From JAPLKX01 sp035530195 (GTDB taxonomy: Bacteria > Hydrogenedentota > Hydrogenedentia > Hydrogenedentales > SLHB01): a stretch of 28,140 nt of DNA. Positions 6,635 to 14,716 of the stretch are shown piece after piece. Within the stretch, counting starts at the first letter, position 1. The number at the start of each line of letters is the position of its first letter. The notes under the pieces were generated by a model. The model ran no database searches and had not been told where the DNA came from. It worked only from the letters and a program-made list of their open reading frames with translations. The position numbers and the translations under genes are program-made. Where the stretch lies: the NCBI GenBank assembly GCA_035530195.1, contig DATKVG010000063.1, positions 1 to 28,140 on the forward strand, given 5' to 3'.

Positions 6635-7924
6635 ATGCCGGCATTTGTGATAGTCGGGATGCAATGGGGCGACGAGGGCAAAGGCAAGGTCGTCGATTAC
6701 GTGACGCGGTACGCGGACGTGGTGGTCCGCCACAACGGCGGCAACAACGCCGGCCACACCCTCATGGTGGACGGCCAGCAGACGATCCTCCACCTGATCC
6801 CCAGTGGCATCCTCCACGAAGGCAAGGTCTGCATCATCGGCAACGGTACCGTACTCGATCCGGCGGTTCTGCTCGAGGAAATCGAGGCGGTCCGGGCGGC
6901 AGGGGCGCGGCTCGAGGGCCGGCTGTTCATCTCGGGCGCGGCGCACATCATCATGCCGTACCACAAGCTGTTCGACCAGGCCCAGGAAAAGTTCCGCGGG
7001 AAGAACCGGCTTGGCACGACGGGCCGTGGGATCGGCCCGGCGTATGCCGACAAGGCGGAACGGTTCGGGATCCGGCTGGGCGACCTGCTGGATACGGCCG
7101 TGTTCAAGGCCAAACTGGCCAGCCTGCTTGAATACAAGAACTTGATGATCGAGAAGCTTTTCGACGAAACGCCACTCAGTTTTGACGCCGTGTGCGAGGA
7201 GTACCTGGGTTATGCGGACCGGCTTCGGCCGTTTGCGGCGGATATCGTGCCGATGGTTCACGATGCGTTGCGGGCGGGGCGGCAGGTGGTGTGCGAAGGC
7301 GCCCAGGGCGCCATGCTCGATCTCGATCACGGCACGTTCCCTTACGTGACCAGTTCGACGACGCTTTCGGCGGGCGCGTGTTCGGGCATCGGGCTGGGGC
7401 CGCGGGACATCAAGGGCGTGATCGGCATCGTCAAGGCGTACACGACGCGCGTGGGCGAAGGGCCGTTTCCAACGGAACTGTTCAACTCGTCCGGCGAGTT
7501 CCTGCGCGAGAAGGGCCGGGAGTACGGCGCCACCACGGGCCGGCCGCGGCGTTGCGGCTGGCTGGACTGCGTCCAGCTCCGGCGGGCGGCGATGGTCAAC
7601 GGTGTGACGCACCTGGTGCTGACCAAACCGGACGTGCTGGGTTCGCTGGACGCGATCAAGATATGCACCGCCTACGAAATCGACGGGCAGACAGTCCGGG
7701 AATTCCCGGCGCAGCTTTCGAGGCTGGAACGGGTCAAGCCGGTGTACGAAGAGATGCCGGGGTGGGCCGAAGATATCTCGACCTGTTCGAGTTGGAACGA
7801 CCTGCCGGCGGCCGCGCGGGCGTATTTCAAACGCATCGAGGAACTGATTGGGGCGCCGGTGGCGATCGTGAGCGTGGGTCCCGGGCGCGAGCAGACCATC
7901 GAGTGCGTGGACCCGTTCGCATAG
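6635..7924 (+). CDS. purA: adenylosuccinate synthetase
   Basis: Full-length enzyme of 429 aa (family about 430), joining IMP and aspartate with GTP to give adenylosuccinate, the first committed step to AMP. The N-terminal GTP and IMP binding motif QWGDEGKGK is at residues 8-16, followed by RHNGGNNAGHT with the catalytic His, GNGTVLDP, a TTGRGIGPAYADK segment, CEGAQGAMLDLDHGTFPYVTSS and VGEGPFPTEL. All key motifs look intact. The AAGGAAAAGGAG ribosome site (6617-6628) is strong. It is followed by about 225 nt containing the rpsF promoter and leader. Confidence 0.97.
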   Translation: MPAFVIVGMQWGDEGKGKVVDYVTRYADVVVRHNGGNNAGHTLMVDGQQTILHLIPSGILHEGKVCIIGNGTVLDPAVLLEEIEAVRAAGARLEGRLFISGAAHIIMPYHKLFDQAQEKFRGKNRLGTTGRGIGPAYADKAERFGIRLGDLLDTAVFKAKLASLLEYKNLMIEKLFDETPLSFDAVCEEYLGYADRLRPFAADIVPMVHDALRAGRQVVCEGAQGAMLDLDHGTFPYVTSSTTLSAGACSGIGLGPRDIKGVIGIVKAYTTRVGEGPFPTELFNSSGEFLREKGREYGATTGRPRRCGWLDCVQLRRAAMVNGVTHLVLTKPDVLGSLDAIKICTAYEIDGQTVREFPAQLSRLERVKPVYEEMPGWAEDISTCSSWNDLPAAARAYFKRIEELIGAPVAIVSVGPGREQTIECVDPFA

Positions 7925-8021
7925 GCGCGCGGAAGTGCGTAGGCGCGCGGCAGCGCGGCCCATTTGGAGTTTTAAAACGGAATCGGTACAATTGAACCGT
8001 ACAAGTAGATGGCGCGAAAAG

Positions 8022-8050
8022 TTGAGCGGGTTCTATTCGTTTGATATGAT
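8022..8050 (+). promoter_or_regulatory. sigma70 promoter of the rpsF operon
   Basis: TTGAGC at 8022-8027 and TATGAT at 8045-8050 are separated by the ideal 17 bp. Transcription should begin near 8057, leaving a leader of about 93 nt before the GTG start of rpsF. Confidence 0.65.
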
Positions 8051-8057
8051 GATGGGT

Positions 8058-8129
8058 CTTGCCGGGCTTTCCTGCGTTAATGGTGCAAGGTTAGGCGCTG
8101 CAGGAAGTTTACAGGTCCCCGTTGCGGGA
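8058..8129 (+). promoter_or_regulatory. structured rpsF leader, possible autoregulatory RNA
   Basis: CTTGC (8058-8062) can pair with GCAAG (8085-8089), and TTCCTGC (8069-8075) with GCAGGAA (8100-8106). The two helices interleave, so together they would form an H-type pseudoknot. A third hairpin (TCCC at 8116-8119 with GGGA at 8126-8129) stands just before the ribosome site AAGGAGG at 8137-8143. Leaders of rpsF in several phyla bind the S6:S18 complex through a CCG-containing loop, and CCG occurs here at 8062-8064 and 8119-8121. Whether this leader matches that motif needs a covariance search. Confidence 0.45.
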
Positions 8130-8149
8130 TCACGGAAGGAGGTGAATTT

Positions 8150-8611
8150 GTGAGAACGTACGAAAGCCTTTACATCCTTCGGCCTGATTTGCAGGAAGAG
8201 GAAGTCGAGGTGCTGGCCAAAGAGGTGGAATCGCAGATAACAGGCGACGGGGGGACCATAGTCCGCTCGGAGATCTGGGGCAAACGACGCTTGGCGTACG
8301 AAGTCCAGAAGTGTTCGGAAGGCTATTATATCCTTGTTCGTTATATGGCGACGCCGGTGTTTGTGGCACGGCTCGAGAATTACTTCCGGCTCACCGACGC
8401 GGTGATCCGTTATTTGATGCTTCATTTCGACGAGCGCACGCTCCGGCTCGAGGCGCGCCAGAAGCAGCGCAAAGAAGCCGAGCTTCAAAATGCCGTTGCC
8501 GCCAAACCGCGCAGCGATGAAGACGAAGAAGAGGAGGTTGGCGCACGTTCCGGGCGGGGCCGGCGGTACCGCGACGAAGATGCCGACAACGAGGATACTG
8601 AAAACGAGTGA
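8150..8611 (+). CDS. rpsF: 30S ribosomal protein bS6
   Basis: A 153-aa S6 that binds 16S rRNA with bS18 in the platform of the small subunit. The core (MRTYESLYILRPDLQEEEV, GGTIVRSEIWGKRRLAYEVQ, GYYILVRY, LTDAVIRYLM) fills the first 100 residues. The rest is a highly acidic tail (DEDEEEEVG, then RYRDEDADNEDTENE), longer than the short Glu tail of the Escherichia coli protein. It starts with GTG at 8150, supported by AAGGAGG 7 nt upstream. First gene of the S6-SSB-S18 cluster, with its own promoter and structured leader. Confidence 0.96.
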   Translation: MRTYESLYILRPDLQEEEVEVLAKEVESQITGDGGTIVRSEIWGKRRLAYEVQKCSEGYYILVRYMATPVFVARLENYFRLTDAVIRYLMLHFDERTLRLEARQKQRKEAELQNAVAAKPRSDEDEEEEVGARSGRGRRYRDEDADNEDTENE

Positions 8612-8642
8612 ATCATTCACTCCTTGAGAGGGGAGAACCGCA

Positions 8643-9074
8643 ATGCCGGATTTCAGAATGCCAGATCTCAATAAGGTATACCTTGCAGGGCGCCTGACGC
8701 GCGACCCCGAGTTGAAGTACACGCAGTCCGGGTTGGCCATGTGCCGGCTTGGCCTGGCCGCCTCGCGCCATTACAAAGGGCGCGACGGCGAAAAAAAAGA
8801 AGAGACCCTGTTCATCGACATCACCGTGTGGGACAAAGCGGCCGAGTACCTCGGCCAGCGGCTTCGCCAGGGCAGCCCGGTGCTTGTCGAGGGACGGTTG
8901 AGGACCGACTCGTGGGAAGACAAAACCACGGGACAGAAACGGTCAAAAATAGACATTCAGGCACTACGGGTGCAGGAACTCTCGTGGCCGGGTGAAAAGA
9001 CCGGTGGCGCGGTGACGCCGGAGCCGCGGGCCAATCAGGAAGAACCCGTACCGGAAGACGATATTCCGTTTTGA
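8643..9074 (+). CDS. ssb: single-stranded DNA-binding protein
   Basis: A 143-aa SSB: one OB fold (LNKVYLAGRLTRDPELKYT, LFIDITVWDKAAEYLGQ, GSPVLVEGRLRTDSW) over about residues 8-110, a short disordered linker, and the acidic tip EDDIPF that recruits replication and repair partners. Ribosome site GAGAGGGGAG at about 8626-8635. It lies 31 nt after rpsF and 22 nt before rpsR, the conserved order in many phyla, so it is probably cotranscribed with them. Confidence 0.96.
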   Translation: MPDFRMPDLNKVYLAGRLTRDPELKYTQSGLAMCRLGLAASRHYKGRDGEKKEETLFIDITVWDKAAEYLGQRLRQGSPVLVEGRLRTDSWEDKTTGQKRSKIDIQALRVQELSWPGEKTGGAVTPEPRANQEEPVPEDDIPF

Positions 9075-9096
9075 CGTGAAAGGGAGTTGTTAATAC

Positions 9097-9363
9097 ATGG
9101 CGAAAGTATCACCCAGAACGCGGGCCAGCGCCAAGAAAAAAAAGAAAAAGACGCTGTCGCGCACCAAGATCTGCCGGTTAACCGTCGACCGGGTGGAATA
9201 CATAGACTACAAGGACGTCGCGATGCTCAAGCATTACGTGACCGAGCGGGGAAAAATCATCCCGCGGCGCATCACGGGCGCGACCGCCAAACACCAGCGG
9301 ATGCTGACCCGCGCCATCAACCTGGCGCGGCAGATCGCCCTGCTGCCCTACTCCGCCGACTAA
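9097..9363 (+). CDS. rpsR: 30S ribosomal protein bS18
   Basis: An 88-aa small-subunit protein that partners bS6. The basic N-terminus (RASAKKKKKKTLSRTK) is followed by ICRLTVDRVEYIDYKDVAML and the well-conserved GKIIPRRITGATAKHQRMLTRAI segment; the C-terminal helix RQIALLPYS is complete. A ribosome site (AAAGGGAG) precedes the ATG at 9097. A hairpin follows immediately after the stop codon. Confidence 0.97.
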   Translation: MAKVSPRTRASAKKKKKKTLSRTKICRLTVDRVEYIDYKDVAMLKHYVTERGKIIPRRITGATAKHQRMLTRAINLARQIALLPYSAD

Positions 9364-9366
9364 GAA

Positions 9367-9392
9367 GTCGGGCGGACTAAAGTCCGGCTGAC
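9367..9392 (+). terminator. hairpin after rpsR, attenuator or repeat-like palindrome
   Basis: GTCGGGCGGACT (9367-9378) pairs with AGTCCGGCTGAC (9381-9392) with two mismatches, starting 4 nt after the rpsR stop codon. ACTAAAAAAG follows instead of a T tract, so complete termination is doubtful; it may be an mRNA 3' stabiliser or a short extragenic repeat. Confidence 0.45.
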
Positions 9393-9552
9393 TAAAAAAG
9401 CCGGGCCGACCGAAGTTTGACGGGTGGGTTTGGCTTGCGCCGGGCAGGTCGCGAGGTGGCGGTCGATGGCCTTCAACGTCGGCCCGCGTTACGCGGGGCG
9501 CGCATAACAGCGGCTGGGCGCATGTCGTCGGGCGCGGAAAATCGAGCGAACA

Positions 9553-10506
9553 GTGGTTAACGTCCGGGTTCAGACACTCATGAGATATTCTCTGATCGCG
9601 GGCGTGCTTTTTGTCTTTAGTTCATTTTCGGCGGGCGCGTACTTGGACGCGTACAGCGTGTTTCTGCTGCCGGTGCCCGTGGCGGTTTACGCGGCGCGCC
9701 GGCGGATGAACGTTGCGCTGGGCCTGGTGGCGTTTTGCGGGTTTGGCGCGATGTTGTCAGGGCGGGGCATCGAGGCGGGCTTGCTGTATGCGCTGGTGGC
9801 GACGGCGGGGCTGCCGATCGGCATCGGCGTAGTCCGGCACTGGACGTACGGCTGGACGCTTGTGGCGGTGGCGGGGACGGCGGCGGTGGCGGTGGTGGGC
9901 GGCATTCTCGAGAACTGGGACGGCTGGCTGGCGTGGTCGCAATCGGGCTACGAGGCGTTTGCGGCGCGGTACGAGAAAGGGCTGCCGCCCCAACTGATCG
10001 AGAGCATGCAGTGGGGCCGGACGCACTGGGCGGAAGTGGGCGTTGGCCTGCAGTTTGCGCTGGTGCTGATGGGCAGCCTGGCGGCGTTGTGGGCGGCGCT
10101 GACCATCCTGCGGCGGCGGTACCAGGTGGAGGGCATCCGCGGGTCGTTCCGGATGGCGCGGGTGGCGGAATGGCTGGTTTGGGCGGTGATTGCGGTGGCG
10201 GGCCTGTGGTACGCCGATCGGCAATGGCCGGACCTGGGCCTGCGGATTTTTACGTGGAACACGGCGATAGGCCTTGCGGCCATTTACTGGCTCAACGGCC
10301 TGTCGGTGTTGTGGTACGGCCTGGACGTGTTGCGCCCGGGCCTGTTGGGATACCTGGGGGTGGTGTTGCTGGTGGTATCGTTTGGCATTCACCCGGTCTG
10401 TCTGATCGGGCTGTTCGACACGTGGGTGAATTTCCGGCGGCTGTTTGACCGGATCGTCACGGAGAGAAAGCGGCGCGAACAGGCCGAACAGACGGACGAC
10501 AAGTAA
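9553..10506 (+). CDS. DUF2232 family integral membrane protein
   Basis: A 317-aa polytopic inner-membrane protein with about eight hydrophobic segments, for example LIAGVLFVFSSFSAGAYL, VAVAGTAAVAVVGGIL, LVLMGSLAALWAALTIL and LLGYLGVVLLVVSFGIHPV, ending in a charged tail (RIVTERKRREQAEQTDDK). Topology, length and position between rpsR and rplI match the YybS-like DUF2232 family, which sits at this place in many genomes and has no assigned activity. The GTG at 9553 lacks a clear ribosome site; an in-frame ATG at 9580 is an alternative that would remove nine residues. The 189-nt gap before it holds only the post-rpsR hairpin. Confidence 0.75.
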   Translation: MVNVRVQTLMRYSLIAGVLFVFSSFSAGAYLDAYSVFLLPVPVAVYAARRRMNVALGLVAFCGFGAMLSGRGIEAGLLYALVATAGLPIGIGVVRHWTYGWTLVAVAGTAAVAVVGGILENWDGWLAWSQSGYEAFAARYEKGLPPQLIESMQWGRTHWAEVGVGLQFALVLMGSLAALWAALTILRRRYQVEGIRGSFRMARVAEWLVWAVIAVAGLWYADRQWPDLGLRIFTWNTAIGLAAIYWLNGLSVLWYGLDVLRPGLLGYLGVVLLVVSFGIHPVCLIGLFDTWVNFRRLFDRIVTERKRREQAEQTDDK

Positions 10507-10577
10507 GCGGCGCGTTTAGCGGGCGCAGCCCCGGCGCGCGATGCGCGCACGCACGCGCGTATCAGGAGGTAATTGTG

Positions 10578-11042
10578 ATGAAAGTGATCCTGTGTGAGGA
10601 TGTGCCGAACCTCGGCAAAATGGGCGCGTCGGTGAAAGTGGCCGACGGTTACGCGCGCAACTACCTGTTGCCGCGCAAGCTCGCGGTCAACGCCGACTCG
10701 GCCAGCGCAAAGCAGATCGAGCACGAGATGCAGATTATCCGCCGGCGCGAGGAGAAACTCCGCACCGCCATGACCGAGTTTGGCAAAAAACTCGAGAGTC
10801 TGACGGTCGAGATCAAGGCGCGGGCCGGCGAAGAAGACAAACTGTTCGGGTCCGTCACCAACGCGATGATTGCCGAGAAACTGGCGGAGATGGGTGTCGA
10901 GATCGATCGCAAGCAGATCGTGCTTGACGAGCCGATCCGGTCGGTAGGCATCTTTACGGTGCCGGCGCGGCTGGGCCACGGCATCGAAGCCGGCCTGAAG
11001 GTTTGGGTGACGCCGCTCGTCGAAGAGGAGCCTGTGGCCTGA
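10578..11042 (+). CDS. rplI: 50S ribosomal protein bL9
   Basis: A 154-aa two-domain large-subunit protein. The N-terminal domain MKVILCEDVPNLGKMGASVKV with GYARNYLLPRKLA binds 23S rRNA; a long connecting helix (QIEHEMQIIRRREEKLRTAM) follows; the C-terminal domain has GEEDKLFGSVTNAMIAE. Complete. AGGAGG at 10564-10569 fits the ATG at 10578 better than the GTG one codon earlier (10575). dnaB begins one base after its stop codon. Confidence 0.96.
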   Translation: MKVILCEDVPNLGKMGASVKVADGYARNYLLPRKLAVNADSASAKQIEHEMQIIRRREEKLRTAMTEFGKKLESLTVEIKARAGEEDKLFGSVTNAMIAEKLAEMGVEIDRKQIVLDEPIRSVGIFTVPARLGHGIEAGLKVWVTPLVEEEPVA

Positions 11043-11043
11043 C

Positions 11044-12465
11044 GTGGCTGCGCAGCGGGAACCAAAGCCATCGCTCGATCGTGTTCCCCCACAGAATATC
11101 GAGGCGGAACAGGCGGTGCTTGGCGCCATGCTGCTGAACAGCGACGCCGTCGGCGCGGTCATCGAGGTCCTCCGGGAAGACCCGGCGGACCTTTTCTATG
11201 TCGAGGCGCACAAACAGATTTTTCAGGCCGTCATCGGGCTGTTCCGCGAAAACCGGCCCGTGGACGAGATCACGCTGGTCGACCAGCTCAAACGCGACGG
11301 CCATTACGAGAGCAGCGGCGGCGCCTCGTACATCGCGCAACTGTCTGGCGTCGTGCCGACCTCGGCCAATGCCGAACATTACGCCAAGATCGTGCTCAAC
11401 GCGGCGATCCTGCGCAAGCTGATCACCACCTGCACCGTTATCGCGTCGTCGGCCTACGAGGGCGAAGAAGACGCCAACGAACTGCTTGACCGGGCTGAAA
11501 ACAGCATCTTCTCGATCGCCCAAACGAGGGAACTCAACCCGATCAGCAGGGTTGGCGACCTCGTCAACGCGGCCATCGAGCAGATCGAGCGGCTGATCGC
11601 GTCGCACACGGGCATCTCGGGCCTTGCCACGGGTTATACCCGGCTGGACGAAATGCTGTCGGGCCTCCAGCCGTCGGACATGGTGGTGCTTGCGTCGCGG
11701 CCGTCGGTGGGCAAGACGGCGCTGGCGCTGAACATGGCGTCGCACGTGGCCATCCGCGAAAACAAGGGCGTGATGATCTTCAGCCTCGAAATGTCGCGCG
11801 AGCAGTTGACGCAGCGGCTTCTTTGCATGGAGGGCCGGATCGATTCGGCGCGGCTTCGCTCGGGCTTCCTGGCCAAGGAAGAGATGAGCAAGCTGCAACC
11901 CGCCGCGAGCCGGTTGTATTCGGCGCCCATTTACATCGACGACACGGCCAACATCACCATGCTCGAGATCCGCAGCAAGGCCCGGCGTCACAAAGCCCAG
12001 CACGACGTCCAGCTCATCATCATCGACTACCTCCAACTGATGAGCGGGACGGGTAGCGGCCGGCGCGTCGAGAACCGGCAGGTCGAGATCTCGGAGATCT
12101 CGCGCGGCATCAAAGGGCTTGCGCGCGAGCTTCACGTGCCGGTGCTGGCGCTGTCGCAGTTGAGCCGCGAGGCCGAAAAAGACGACACCGGCATCCCGAA
12201 ACTGTCGCACCTGCGCGAATCGGGATCGATCGAGCAAGACGCCGACGTGGTGCTGATGTTGTGGCGGCCGCCCGCTCACCAGAATCCCGAGGACGAGAAC
12301 CTGATCAAGGTCAGCATCGCCAAGCAGCGCAACGGTCCCACCGGCATCGTTGACCTGCTGTTCCTCAAGAACATGCAGCGGTTCGAAAACGTGGCCAAAC
12401 CGGCGGGTGCACGCGAACCGGACGAGGAAGAATATAGTTCCCAGGACGACGGCACGCCGTTCTGA
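11044..12465 (+). CDS. dnaB: replicative DNA helicase
   Basis: A 473-aa hexameric 5'-3' helicase of the replication fork. The N-terminal domain (VPPQNIEAEQAVLGAMLL, VDEITLVDQLKRDG) is followed by a linker and a RecA-like ATPase domain: Walker A SRPSVGKTA with Lys224, EMSREQLTQRLLC, Walker B LIIIDYLQLM, LSQLSREAEK and LRESGSIEQDADVV. Complete, with no intein. Translation starts at GTG 11044, one base after rplI, with a GAGGAG site inside rplI, so the two are coupled. The order rpsF-ssb-rpsR-DUF2232-rplI-dnaB is classical. Confidence 0.97.
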   Translation: MAAQREPKPSLDRVPPQNIEAEQAVLGAMLLNSDAVGAVIEVLREDPADLFYVEAHKQIFQAVIGLFRENRPVDEITLVDQLKRDGHYESSGGASYIAQLSGVVPTSANAEHYAKIVLNAAILRKLITTCTVIASSAYEGEEDANELLDRAENSIFSIAQTRELNPISRVGDLVNAAIEQIERLIASHTGISGLATGYTRLDEMLSGLQPSDMVVLASRPSVGKTALALNMASHVAIRENKGVMIFSLEMSREQLTQRLLCMEGRIDSARLRSGFLAKEEMSKLQPAASRLYSAPIYIDDTANITMLEIRSKARRHKAQHDVQLIIIDYLQLMSGTGSGRRVENRQVEISEISRGIKGLARELHVPVLALSQLSREAEKDDTGIPKLSHLRESGSIEQDADVVLMLWRPPAHQNPEDENLIKVSIAKQRNGPTGIVDLLFLKNMQRFENVAKPAGAREPDEEEYSSQDDGTPF

Positions 12466-12503
12466 TATGCATGACGCCGTAACGAGCCAGGACAAGAGTT
12501 GTA

Positions 12504-12568
12504 GCGCAGGCGTCCCGCCTGCTTGTGGTGCGGGCGTCCCGCCTGTAACTGACCGACTCGGAAGTCGG
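12504..12568. repeat. cluster of three short palindromes before dapA
   Basis: GCAGGCG-TCC-CGCCTGC (12506-12522) is a perfect hairpin, GCGGGCG-TCC-CGCCTGT (12530-12546) is a near copy, and CCGACT-CGGA-AGTCGG (12553-12568) is a third perfect hairpin. They fill the gap between dnaB and the dapA ribosome site. The first two share an almost identical core, as expected for a REP-type extragenic repeat; the third may also serve as terminator for the dnaB transcript, though only TTT follows it. Confidence 0.65.
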
Positions 12569-12587
12569 TTTGGAGAAAACGCAGAAC

Positions 12588-13454
12588 ATGTTCAGCGGTT
12601 CAATCGTAGCACTCGTAACACCGTTCAAGAAGAATTTTGAAATCGACCTCGATGCGTACGGCCGGCTGATTGACCGGCAGATCGAGCAGGGGACACACGG
12701 CTTGGTGCCCTGCGGGTGCACCGGAGAAGCGGCGACCCTCTCGCACGACGAGCAGAAACGGTGCATCCGGTTCACGGTCGAGCGCGCGGCCGGGCGCGTG
12801 CCCGTCATCGCCGGCACCGGCTCGAACAACACGCATGAGGCCGTCGGCCTTACCCGGTACGCCAAAGAAGTCGGCGCCGCCGCCGCGCTCCTCATCACGC
12901 CGTACTACAACAAACCCACGCCCGCCGGCCAGATCGCCCATTTCACCGCCGTCGCCAAGGCCGCCGACATTCCCAACATCCTCTACAACGTTCCCGGCCG
13001 GACCGGCACCAATATGCTGCCTCAGACGGTCGCCGAACTCAGCAAGATCGACAACATCGTCGCCATCAAAGAAGCGGGAGGCAGCGTCGACCAAGTCTCG
13101 CACATCATCAGCCTGTGCGGCATCACGGTCCTGTCGGGCGACGACAGCCTGACCTTGCCCATGATGGCCGTGGGCGCCAAGGGCGTCATTTCCGTTGCAG
13201 CGAACGTGGCGCCGGCAAAGACGGCCAAGATGTGCTCGAGCTTCCTCGATGGTGATATTGATGCGGCGCGGAGACTGCACCACGAATTGTTTGGCCTGTT
13301 CAAGGGTCTGTTCATCGAAACCAACCCCATGCCCGTCAAAGCCGCCCTCGCGCACATGGGCCTGATCGAAAACATCCTCCGCATGCCGCTTACCCCCATG
13401 CTGCCCGATAAGTTCGCCCAACTCGAAGTTGTCCTGAAGCAACTGGGCGTGTAG
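12588..13454 (+). CDS. dapA: 4-hydroxy-tetrahydrodipicolinate synthase
   Basis: A 288-aa cytosolic class I aldolase that condenses pyruvate with aspartate semialdehyde, opening the lysine and diaminopimelate branch. Motifs: GSIVALVTPFKKN at the start, CGCTGEAATLSHDE, GTGSNNTHEAV, TPYYNKPTPAG and NILYNVPGRTG. Counting from the ATG at 12588, the Schiff-base lysine in VAIKEAGGS is Lys161 and the catalytic tyrosine is Tyr133, the same numbers as in the Escherichia coli enzyme, which supports this start over a TTG 18 nt earlier. GGAG lies at 12572-12575. It appears to stand alone behind a block of palindromes. Confidence 0.96.
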   Translation: MFSGSIVALVTPFKKNFEIDLDAYGRLIDRQIEQGTHGLVPCGCTGEAATLSHDEQKRCIRFTVERAAGRVPVIAGTGSNNTHEAVGLTRYAKEVGAAAALLITPYYNKPTPAGQIAHFTAVAKAADIPNILYNVPGRTGTNMLPQTVAELSKIDNIVAIKEAGGSVDQVSHIISLCGITVLSGDDSLTLPMMAVGAKGVISVAANVAPAKTAKMCSSFLDGDIDAARRLHHELFGLFKGLFIETNPMPVKAALAHMGLIENILRMPLTPMLPDKFAQLEVVLKQLGV

Positions 13455-13537
13455 GGGTCTTTTTGACCACAAAGAACGCAAAGAGCATAGCGCGGCCAAA
13501 GCCGCAACCAAAAACCCAACATAGGGATACACCCGTT

Positions 13538-13587
13538 GGGACGCCTCCCGGCCGCGCTTCTTAAGCGCGCATTGTGGGGGGCGTCCC
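13538..13587. repeat. nested palindrome
   Basis: The outer arms GGGACGCC and GGCGTCCC enclose an inner perfect hairpin GCGCTT-CTT-AAGCGC at 13554-13568. The GGCGTCCC string also occurs in the dapA-leader palindromes and in the palindrome inside the acylase gene. Confidence 0.6.
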
Positions 13588-13704
13588 CTGTTTGGCAAAT
13601 ATCGCCCGAGGGCTTCCTGGGAAGCCGCTGATAACGAGCGAGGGAATCCTCACGCCCCGCCCGCCCACGGGAAACGGCGAGTTAGGCTTACGCGCAAGAA
13701 CGCA

Positions 13705-13733
13705 ACGGCCTCGTGAGCAATTCACGAGGCCGT
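13705..13733. terminator. 12-bp perfect hairpin downstream of the DUF4382-like gene
   Basis: ACGGCCTCGTGA pairs fully with TCACGAGGCCGT around the loop GCAAT. On the minus strand it lies about 95 nt after the lipoprotein stop codon and is followed by TTGCGTTCTT; on the plus strand by CGGCCGTGGGTCTTCTT. A likely terminator for the minus gene, though the T tracts are poor. Confidence 0.5.
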
Positions 13734-13828
13734 CGGCCGTGGGTCTTCTTACGTTCAGAGCGCATCGGAGCGCCTGTCAGGCTTGTCACTACTCACCATC
13801 GTGCTCGCCGTCTCCTTCGTCACCATGA

Positions 13829-14716
13829 TCACCAGTTGTATGCGACAATTTGGACGGTATCGGCAATGAGCACCATGTCGTCACTGCCCACAGTCAGAAC
13901 GCCCGTCACATGCGCACATGCATTTTCCGCCAGGTCCGCGAGCGATCCTTCGACCGGTTCTGCTCCTTGAACAACGGGCGGGAGCAAGATCAGCGCTTCA
14001 GCGTAGTCGACTTTGACCTCGCCGTCGCCAATCTCCATCTCAAACGAGTTCTCTTCGGGCTTCAGGGAATCAATCACGCCGTCCGTCTCGACATTCCCTG
14101 CGACCAGATCCGAATCGTCATCGTTGATGTTTTGCTTGCCGTCGTCAATATCGGTCTCGATGTGCAATTCCGCCTCGAGGGCAAGCGAGGAATCGTCAAG
14201 TTTCAGGATCATGATATTGTCCAACGCGACCTTCAAGATGCCTTGCGCGCCGGACAGGACCTCGAACTGCACGTCAACAGGGAACTCTCCGTCCGCCAGG
14301 AGCGAGACCGGAACAAGGACGCCCGGGTAGTCCAGGAATTCGACTTCCACGCTGGAGATCACTACCGCACCTCCAACATAGATGCCCACGGGGATGTCGG
14401 CAGCCGCGAGGAGCTCTCCAACTCCTTCAATCAACAGGATATCGACCTCAACCGGCGTCGGCAAAACGGAAACCAGGGTCCCGTCCTCCAACTTCAACTC
14501 GATACTCGCGATAGTCATGTACGCGGCGGCAAGAGAATCGTTGGAAATCTCATGCGCCTTGGCCAACGGCGTTGCCAGGTTTCCCGAGAATAGAACGGCT
14601 ACTTTGCCTGGGACCGAAGCCCGAGTGTCAGAGGGACACCCGGTAAGGCCAACCGCAAGGAATGCCCCCATCGACATCATCAGCACCCCGCGAAAAACCA
14701 ATTTACCTGCACTCAT
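13829..14716 (-). CDS. DUF4382-like exported lipoprotein
   Basis: A 295-aa protein with a type II signal: a basic start (MSAGKLVFRG), a hydrophobic segment (VLMMSMGAFLAVGL) and the lipobox LTGC, giving a lipid-anchored mature protein starting at Cys. The body is acidic and rich in beta-strand patterns (AYMTIASIELKLEDG, VEVDILLIEGVGELLAAADIPVGIY), which match the DUF4382 layout found in secreted bacterial proteins of unknown function. AAGGAGG at 14723-14729 fixes the start at ATG 14716. The stop codon TGA at 13829 comes just before an out-of-frame stretch coding for an Asp/Glu/His/Gly tail, so the C-terminus may be frameshifted. No partner gene is adjacent. Confidence 0.75.
   Translation of the reverse strand: MSAGKLVFRGVLMMSMGAFLAVGLTGCPSDTRASVPGKVAVLFSGNLATPLAKAHEISNDSLAAAYMTIASIELKLEDGTLVSVLPTPVEVDILLIEGVGELLAAADIPVGIYVGGAVVISSVEVEFLDYPGVLVPVSLLADGEFPVDVQFEVLSGAQGILKVALDNIMILKLDDSSLALEAELHIETDIDDGKQNINDDDSDLVAGNVETDGVIDSLKPEENSFEMEIGDGEVKVDYAEALILLPPVVQGAEPVEGSLADLAENACAHVTGVLTVGSDDMVLIADTVQIVAYNW

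Larger units (their letters stand above)
13455..13828. other. gene-free gap rich in palindromes
   Basis: No supportable gene. It contains a nested hairpin (13538-13587: GGGACGCC with GGCGTCCC, enclosing GCGCTT-CTT-AAGCGC), a GGCTTCC-TG-GGAAGCC hairpin near 13612-13627, and a 12-bp perfect hairpin (13705-13733). The string ATCCTCACGCCC at about 13647-13658 also occurs at the left end of the window (7-18). Confidence 0.6.

Noticed and set aside
7935..8153. 72-codon frame between purA and rpsF
   Set aside because: It spans the rpsF promoter and leader and runs into the rpsF start; no family resemblance.
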